From: Sphingomonadaceae bacterium
Lineage (GTDB): Bacteria > Pseudomonadota > Alphaproteobacteria > Sphingomonadales > Sphingomonadaceae
DNA length: 12,447 nt
Direction of reading: 5' to 3'
Assembly (NCBI GenBank): GCA_014380205.1
Contig: JACMKH010000115.1
Location: forward strand, 1 to 12,447
Position numbers and translations under genes: made by a program. The notes beneath the pieces were generated by a model, which had not been told where the DNA came from, searched no databases, and saw nothing but the letters and a program-made list of their open reading frames with translations. Positions 8,303-12,447 of the stretch are shown piece after piece (positions within the stretch are counted from its first letter, which is position 1; the number at the start of each line of letters is the position of its first letter).

Positions 8303-8320
8303 GAAGGTTCGTAAGGTTCG
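8303..8320. repeat. Short 9-bp tandem direct repeat
   Basis: GAAGGTTCG is followed at once by TAAGGTTCG, two nine-base units differing at the first base. It lies just after the hairpin pair and before the end of the minus-strand gene. No function is evident. Confidence 0.5.
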
Positions 8321-8392
8321 GCGACGGGAAAAATCCGCTCGATCTTTCGGGCGAGCTTGATCGAGCCGCGCGATCAGCGGTTGCGCGCGCGC

Positions 8393-9097
8393 TCATCCGC
8401 CGGCGAAACCGAACCAGGCGTCGCGCTCCCCGCTGCCGTCGTCCCCGCAACAGCCGATGCGCGCTTCGTGCGCCGCTTCCTCCTCGGGGGTGAGCACGCG
8501 ATAATAATCGCGCTGGCCGGGCCGACCCTGCTCGAACAGCTCTCCGAAATCCGCCGGCGGGGGATAGTTGGTCACCCAGTGGCCGAACTCATCGAGCCAA
8601 AATCTGAAGCGGCTCTCGCTATCCGCGCATTGCCCGATCGCGACCATCGCGCCTTCCCAGTCATCGGCGACCTTCCGCCGCTCCTTTGTGCGGCCGAGCG
8701 CGGCGCGGCCGTTCTCAAGCAGCCAGATGAGCAGCTTTTCGGAATGGACGACCTGCTCGTCGACGAGCTCGCCATGATAATAGGTGCGCTTGAAGCTTCC
8801 CTCGACCGCTCGCTCGAGCCCGATCGCGACGAGACGGCCAAGCCCCGTCTCGAGCGCGGCCTCCCAGGCGGCGTCGAACGAGTCGGCGTCGGCGCGCCGC
8901 CGCAGACGATGCGCGCTCTGCTCGGTCATGCCGACCGCGGCGGCGGCGGCGCGGACGTTGCCGGTGTCGGCGAGCGTCTCGATGAATTCGATCTGCTTGT
9001 CGCCCGTCCAGCCGTCCGCGCGAGGACGGACGGGGACGGGGAGGAAGGAAGGGGCGGCGGGCTCGACTGAAGTCGCACGTTGGAGGTTCTTCCTCAT
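8393..9097 (-). CDS. Hypothetical helix-turn-helix protein
   Basis: This is a 234-residue soluble protein with no signal peptide or membrane segment. Residues 41-70 (TLADTGNVRAAAAAVGMTEQ then SAHRLRRRADADSF) read as a helix-turn-helix of the kind seen in small terminase-like or transposase-like DNA-binding proteins: a short acidic helix, GNVRAAAAAVGM, then a basic recognition helix. A tail DAAWEAALE follows. The middle is rich in charged residues and Trp/Tyr, and the end is acidic (LTPEEEAAHEARIG) with a CC pair. No precise family or regulated target was recognised. The start is ATG at 9097, directly behind a good promoter. It is convergent with eipA. Coding potential is good; function is unknown. 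Confidence 0.75.
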   Translation of the reverse strand: MRKNLQRATSVEPAAPSFLPVPVRPRADGWTGDKQIEFIETLADTGNVRAAAAAVGMTEQSAHRLRRRADADSFDAAWEAALETGLGRLVAIGLERAVEGSFKRTYYHGELVDEQVVHSEKLLIWLLENGRAALGRTKERRKVADDWEGAMVAIGQCADSESRFRFWLDEFGHWVTNYPPPADFGELFEQGRPGQRDYYRVLTPEEEAAHEARIGCCGDDGSGERDAWFGFAGG

Positions 9098-9102
9098 CCG
9101 CG

Positions 9103-9132
9103 AACATAACCAAATGCGTTCCTATTTGTCAA
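9103..9132 (-). promoter_or_regulatory. Promoter of the helix-turn-helix gene, likely leaderless transcript
   Basis: A consensus TTGACA (9132-9127) is followed after 18 bases by TATGTT (9108-9103; four of six consensus). The -10 ends only five bases before the ATG at 9097, so transcription should begin at or next to the start codon. No Shine-Dalgarno sequence is possible in that space. This suggests a leaderless mRNA. Confidence 0.6.
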
Positions 9133-9149
9133 GGGGCAATTTTGGGTTA

Positions 9150-9173
9150 GCGCGGAGGCGCGGAGGCGCGGAG
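9150..9173. repeat. Tandem repeat, three units of GCGCGGAG
   Basis: Three exact head-to-tail copies of the octamer GCGCGGAG, followed by AAGCGCG. It lies upstream of the helix-turn-helix gene's promoter and next to the hairpin cluster. It is probably part of an intergenic repeat element; no function is shown. Confidence 0.7.
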
Positions 9174-9193
9174 AAGCGCGACGCCGCCACTTT

Positions 9194-9341
9194 CTCCCTC
9201 CTTGGAAGGGAGGGGTTAGGGGTGGTTTCTATCGTGCTGCGCCCAAGTCGCGGGGACAAGGCCAGCGGAGAGAAACCCACCCCCGGCCAGCACCGGGTGA
9301 ACAGCGCCCCGCGCTGTTCAGGCCATGCCGGGGGCATGGCC
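9194..9341. repeat. Cluster of intergenic inverted repeats (REP-like)
   Basis: Several stems sit side by side in non-coding DNA. CTCCCT and AGGGAG (9194-9212) form a local hairpin. GGGGTGGTTTCT (9219-9230) pairs with 9271-9283 with one bulged C. TGAACAGCGC, CCC, GCGCTGTTCA (9298-9320) is a perfect ten-base stem. GGCCATGCC, GGG, GGCATGGCC (9321-9341) is a perfect nine-base stem directly abutting it. The region 9098-9461 has no recognisable gene; apart from this cluster it holds only the promoter and octamer repeat listed here. The arrangement resembles dispersed intergenic palindromes of alphaproteobacteria, but copy number cannot be judged from one window. Confidence 0.65.
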
Positions 9342-9461
9342 GACCCGGCGCTCTTTCAGGGAGGGGAGTCTGGACGGTGCCCCCAGCCCATAAGCTGACC
9401 TTGTTCGACGATAAGCAAATCCCCCATCGCGCGGCCGCCCCCGCGCACCTATCTCCCCGGC

Positions 9462-10373
9462 ATGAGCGACGAGGAACGCCAGACGCGAGCGGGATTCGGC
9501 TTCGGGCTTTCCGCCTATCTGTTCTGGGGCGTCGTGCCGCTCTATTTCAAGCTGCTCGACCATGTCGGCGCGTTCGAGATCGTCGCGCACCGGATCGCCT
9601 GGGCGCTGCCGCTGCTGCTCGTGCTGGTCCTTTTCGCGCGCCAGCTCGGCGGGCTGCTCGCCGCGCTGCGCGATCCGGCGATCATGCGCGCGCTCGCGCT
9701 CTCCTCGGTGCTGATCGCGATCAACTGGACGATCTACATCTGGGCAGTGATCCACGAGCAGATTCTCGCGGCGAGCCTCGGCTATTTCCTCAATCCGCTG
9801 GTCAGCGTTCTGCTCGGGGTGGTCGTGCTCAAGGAGCGGCTGCGGCGCTGGCAGCTCGCCGCGATCACGCTCGCCGGGGCCGGGGTCGCGGTGCTCGCGA
9901 CCGGCGCGCTCGACACGCTGTGGATCAGCATCACGCTCGCGCTGTCGTTCGGGACCTATGGGCTCGTCCGCAAGGTTACGCCGGTGACGGCGATCCAGGG
10001 GCTGACGATCGAGACGGCGGTGCTGTTCGCGCCCTCGCTCGGCTGGATCGCCTGGGTGGCGAGCCGGGGCGAGATGGGCTTCGGGGCCGATGCGGGGACC
10101 GACGCGCTGCTCATCCTCGGCGCGGCGGTGACCGCGCTGCCCATGCTGCTGTTCGCGGCGGCGGCGCGGCGGCTCAAGCTCTCGACGCTCGGACTGCTCC
10201 AATATGTCGCGCCGAGCCTCCAGTTCGCGATCGGCGCGTTCGTGTTCGGCGAGCCGCTCAGCGCCGCGCGGATCGCCTGCTTCGCCCTGATCTGGGCGGG
10301 GTTGCTGCTGTTCACCGCCGACAGCCTGCGCGCGGCGCAGGCCGAGCGGAAGGTGGCGCGGAGCGTGGCCTAA
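9462..10373 (+). CDS. rarD: RarD-type EamA/DMT-superfamily permease
   Basis: This 303-residue inner-membrane protein has about ten hydrophobic segments in two EamA-like halves. The N-terminus GFGFGLSAYLFWGVVPLYFK is the RarD signature, with AHRIAWALPLLLVLV next. INWTIYIWAVIHEQILAASL and GYFLNPLVSVLLGVVVLKER are the family's most conserved stretch. The second half holds YGLVRK, TIETAVLFAP, LGLLQYVAPSLQF and FVFGEPLS. RarD proteins are named for chloramphenicol-related phenotypes in E. coli, but the substrate is not established. No Shine-Dalgarno site precedes the ATG at 9462; a TATCTC hexamer lies six bases upstream. The gene is convergent with pyrC with only 11 bases between the stops. Confidence 0.92.
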   Translation: MSDEERQTRAGFGFGLSAYLFWGVVPLYFKLLDHVGAFEIVAHRIAWALPLLLVLVLFARQLGGLLAALRDPAIMRALALSSVLIAINWTIYIWAVIHEQILAASLGYFLNPLVSVLLGVVVLKERLRRWQLAAITLAGAGVAVLATGALDTLWISITLALSFGTYGLVRKVTPVTAIQGLTIETAVLFAPSLGWIAWVASRGEMGFGADAGTDALLILGAAVTALPMLLFAAAARRLKLSTLGLLQYVAPSLQFAIGAFVFGEPLSAARIACFALIWAGLLLFTADSLRAAQAERKVARSVA

Positions 10374-10381
10374 CTCGACTC

Positions 10382-10393
10382 CCCCTAAAGGGG
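10382..10393. terminator. Short palindrome at the rarD/pyrC convergent junction
   Basis: CCCC TAAA GGGG forms a small palindrome that contains the pyrC stop (TAG on the minus strand, 10387-10385) and starts nine bases after the rarD stop. A second small stem AGGCT TCA AGCCT (10396-10408) lies just inside pyrC. They may act as a weak bidirectional terminator, although the stems are short and the T-run is poor. Confidence 0.3.
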
Positions 10394-11419
10394 AAAGGCT
10401 TCAAGCCTCCAACCTAAGGTCTCGTTTGCATGGAAGGGCACTAGTCCGGCTATCTCGTTGGGCACCGCGACCCCCTCCCGCCGGAGCGTCACCGTGCCCT
10501 CATTGAGCGGCAGGCCGTAGAAGCGGGGGCCGTGCTCGGAGGCGAAGGCTTCGAGTCGGTCGAGCGCGCCTTCCTCATCGAACGCCGCCGCGTAGCTTTC
10601 GAGCGCGAAGGGCGCGTTGAAGATACCCGCGCAGCCGCATGCGCTTTCCTTGGTCTCGCGCGCATGCGGCGCGCTGTCGGTGCCGAGGAAGAATTTGGGC
10701 GAGCCCGAGACGGCGGCGGCGCGGACCGCGAGCCGGTGGCGCTCGCGCTTGGCGACGGGGAGGCAATAGGCGTGGGGGCGGATGCCGCCGGCGAACAGCG
10801 CGTTGCGGTTGATGTGGAGATGGTGCGGGGTGATCGTCGCCGCGAGATTGGGGCCGGACTGGGCGACGAACGCCGCGGCTTCGGCGGTGGTGATGTGCTC
10901 GAGTACGATGCGGAGGTCGGGAAGATCGCGGATCAGCGGCGCAAGGATGCGGTCGATGAACACGGCCTCGCGGTCGAACATGTCGATCTCGGGATCGGTG
11001 ACCTCGCCGTGGACGAGCAGCGGCATGCCGATCGCCTGCATGCATTCGAGCGCGGCGCGGATGTTGGCGACATCGGTGACGCCCTCGGCCGAATTGGTCG
11101 TCGCGTGCGCGGGATAGAGCTTGGCGGCGGTGAACACGCCGCGCGCATGGCCCTCGGCGAGCCTGTCCGGATCGGTCGCGTCGGTGAGGTAGCAGGTCAT
11201 CAGCGGGGTGAATTCCGCGTCCTCGGGGAGCGCGGCGATGATGCGTTCGCGATAGGCGATAGCGGCTTCGACGTCGGTCACGGGCGGCGCGAGGTTGGGC
11301 ATCACGATCGCACGCGCAAACTGGCGCGCGGTGTAGGGCGCGACGGCCCGCAGCATGTCGCCGTCGCGCAGGTGGACGTGCCAGTCGTCGGGGCGGCGGA
11401 GGGTGAGACTGTCGGGCAC
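10385..11419 (-). CDS. pyrC: Dihydroorotase, class II
   Basis: This is a complete 344-residue PyrC, which interconverts N-carbamoyl-L-aspartate and L-dihydroorotate in pyrimidine synthesis in the cytosol. The binuclear zinc site is intact: [10 protein letters not shown] (His14, His16), carboxylated Lys100 in [13 protein letters not shown], His137 in LLVHGEV, His175 in LEHITT and the catalytic Asp248 in LGTDSAPH. These positions run about three residues behind the E. coli enzyme. [10 protein letters not shown] and the Cys-rich [13 protein letters not shown] are also family marks. The start is GTG at 11419 with AAGGGA as a Shine-Dalgarno sequence. It is divergent from ygfZ across 40 bases. The last residues and stop fall in a small palindrome. 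Confidence 0.97.
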   Translation of the reverse strand: MPDSLTLRRPDDWHVHLRDGDMLRAVAPYTARQFARAIVMPNLAPPVTDVEAAIAYRERIIAALPEDAEFTPLMTCYLTDATDPDRLAEGHARGVFTAAKLYPAHATTNSAEGVTDVANIRAALECMQAIGMPLLVHGEVTDPEIDMFDREAVFIDRILAPLIRDLPDLRIVLEHITTAEAAAFVAQSGPNLAATITPHHLHINRNALFAGGIRPHAYCLPVAKRERHRLAVRAAAVSGSPKFFLGTDSAPHARETKESACGCAGIFNAPFALESYAAAFDEEGALDRLEAFASEHGPRFYGLPLNEGTVTLRREGVAVPNEIAGLVPFHANETLGWRLEAFPL

Positions 11420-11459
11420 GCGGCTTCCCTTGGCTGTCGCGCCTCCCTACCTTCGCGTC

Positions 11460-12182
11460 ATGCCCGCGACCACCCTCGCCGACCGCGCATTGCTCCGCCT
11501 TTCGGGCGAGGATGTCCGCGTCTTCCTCCAGGGGCTGGTGACGAACGACGTGTCGCGGCTCGACGCGGGGCCGGTCTGGGCTGGGCTGCTCAGCGCGCAG
11601 GGCAAGGCGCTGTTCGATTTCATCCTGTGGGGCGACGGCGCGGATGTGCTGATCGATTGCGAGGCGGGGCAGGCCGATGCGCTCGCGCGGCGGCTGGCGC
11701 TCTATCGGCTGCGCAGGAAGATCGAGATTGGACGCGATGACGGGCTGGCCGTGCATTGGCGTGTCGATGGCAAGGAAGGCTCGCCCGATCCCCGCCTTCC
11801 CGCGCTCGGCAACCGCTGGCTCGCCCCGCCCGGCGACCCCGCCCCCGGCTGGCTCGCCCACCGCCTGTCGCTCGGCGTTCCCGAGGGCGTCGCCGAGCTC
11901 GGGTCGGACCAGACGCTCTGGCTCGAATGCAACGCGATCGAATTGAACGGCGTCGCCTTCGACAAGGGCTGCTACGTCGGCCAGGAGAACACCGCGCGGA
12001 TGAACTGGCGCCAGAAGATCAACCGCCGCCTCGTCGTCGTCCCGCTCGCCGACGCCGACGCGAAGCGCGTGCGCGCGAGCTATCCCGAGCTCGGCCTCGC
12101 GGTCGAGCACCGGCGGGTGGAGGATATGGCGTCGCTTCGCCTGCCCGAATGGCAGCGTTCGGCGCTCGAAATGGCCGGCTGA
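11460..12182 (+). CDS. ygfZ: YgfZ/IBA57-type folate-binding Fe-S cluster maintenance protein
   Basis: This 240-residue protein belongs to the GcvT-like family of YgfZ and mitochondrial IBA57, which helps assemble or repair 4Fe-4S proteins in a tetrahydrofolate-dependent way. The family signature KGCYVGQE lies at residues 169-176, with the key Cys171 present, followed by NTARMNWRQKINRRL. The N-terminal part matches too: FLQGLVTNDV (22-31) and AGLLSAQGKALFDFIL (41-56). The start is ATG at 11460, giving the family's usual N-terminus; an upstream frame extension to 11355 would overlap pyrC on the other strand and is not conserved. No Shine-Dalgarno site is visible, but TACCTT lies six bases before the ATG. 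The role here is inferred from family. Confidence 0.94.
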   Translation: MPATTLADRALLRLSGEDVRVFLQGLVTNDVSRLDAGPVWAGLLSAQGKALFDFILWGDGADVLIDCEAGQADALARRLALYRLRRKIEIGRDDGLAVHWRVDGKEGSPDPRLPALGNRWLAPPGDPAPGWLAHRLSLGVPEGVAELGSDQTLWLECNAIELNGVAFDKGCYVGQENTARMNWRQKINRRLVVVPLADADAKRVRASYPELGLAVEHRRVEDMASLRLPEWQRSALEMAG

Positions 12183-12249
12183 TGCCGCGCGCGCATTCAG
12201 CATTCGCTCATGCTATCGCGGTAGGGCAAAGCATCGAAAGGACGGGGAC

Positions 12250-12447
12250 ATGAAGCTCTGGACCATCGCGCTCGCGCTGGGATCGCTCGCGACGCCCGCC
12301 TTCGCGCAGGATCGCGCCGAAGACCAGGCGTTCCGCGCCGAGCTCGAGCAGCAGGAGCGGATCGATGAGGCCGTGGTCGCGGTCGACCGGATGATCGGCG
12401 CGGTGCTCGACATGCCCGTCGGCTCGCTCGCGCGCGCGCTGCCGCCC
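12250..12447 (+). CDS. Small exported hypothetical protein, 3' end cut by window edge
   Basis: Sixty-six codons are visible. The start ATG at 12250 has an AAAGGA-type Shine-Dalgarno sequence seven bases upstream. MKLWTIALALGSLATPAFA is a clear signal peptide with cleavage after AFA. The mature part begins QDRAEDQAF and is highly charged and helical (ELEQQERIDEAV), then VDRMIGAVLDMPVGSLARAL. No domain was recognised in the visible part. It follows ygfZ by 67 bases in the same direction and could be co-transcribed. It is probably periplasmic. Confidence 0.8.
   Translation, partial: MKLWTIALALGSLATPAFAQDRAEDQAFRAELEQQERIDEAVVAVDRMIGAVLDMPVGSLARALPP

Noticed and set aside
7353..8450. Minus-strand frame of 365 codons
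   Set aside because: It is antisense to eipA and runs through the intergenic hairpins; eipA has a signal peptide, a strong ribosome site and family motifs.
9122..9337. Minus-strand frame containing TPNPSLPRREK
   Set aside because: This is a typical translation of an intergenic palindromic repeat, not a gene.
11355..11459. Upstream extension of the ygfZ frame
   Set aside because: It would overlap the divergent pyrC start and adds a non-conserved basic tail; ATG 11460 gives the expected N-terminus.
10575..12203. Minus-strand frame of 542 codons spanning ygfZ and pyrC
   Set aside because: It is antisense to ygfZ and out of frame with pyrC; both have intact catalytic or signature motifs in their own frames.
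1..12447. CRISPR array, rRNA, insertion-sequence ends or replication origin
   Set aside because: No regularly spaced repeats, rRNA-like stretches, intact transposase or origin-like clusters were seen on either strand.

Overview
The window looks like a chromosomal segment of a high-GC alphaproteobacterium, most likely a member of the Sphingomonadales. The clues are strong GC bias at third codon positions, an EipA/DUF1134 envelope protein (an alphaproteobacterial family), weak or absent Shine-Dalgarno sites before several genes, and GC-rich hairpin-forming repeats between genes. The taxon is inferred from style, not from a marker gene.

Layout: Positions 1-5359 (minus strand) hold one very long open frame, at least 1786 codons, running off the left edge. 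It encodes the N-terminal and central parts of an SpvB/TcB-TcC (RHS) toxin-complex protein: an SpvB N-terminal domain, a propeller-like region of DG-type repeats, a TcdB middle region and the first RHS/YD repeats. Its promoter region (about 5508-5545) has a perfect palindrome filling the space between the -35 and -10 candidates. Upstream lies a decayed large serine recombinase (5804-6747) that has lost its catalytic half and carries a one-base frameshift. Next come 334 bases without a firm gene, then tRNA-Ser(GCU) on the minus strand (7082-7174) with its own promoter. The 3' end of the tRNA faces the recombinase relic and toxin gene, the geometry of a tRNA-flanked genomic island.

The right half (7175-12447) looks like ordinary chromosomal backbone: eipA (+), an unknown helix-turn-helix protein (-) with a nearly leaderless promoter, rarD (+), pyrC (-), ygfZ (+) and the start of a small exported protein (+). 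The spaces after eipA and before rarD contain GC-rich inverted repeats of REP-like type.

The backbone genes do not form one pathway: pyrC is pyrimidine synthesis, ygfZ is Fe-S protein maintenance, rarD is a DMT-family permease and eipA is envelope integrity. The most notable item is the toxin-complex gene. No TcA (pore/translocator) partner is encoded in the 7 kb upstream, so the partner, if any, must lie beyond the left edge or elsewhere. The toxin's variable C-terminal payload is also outside the window.
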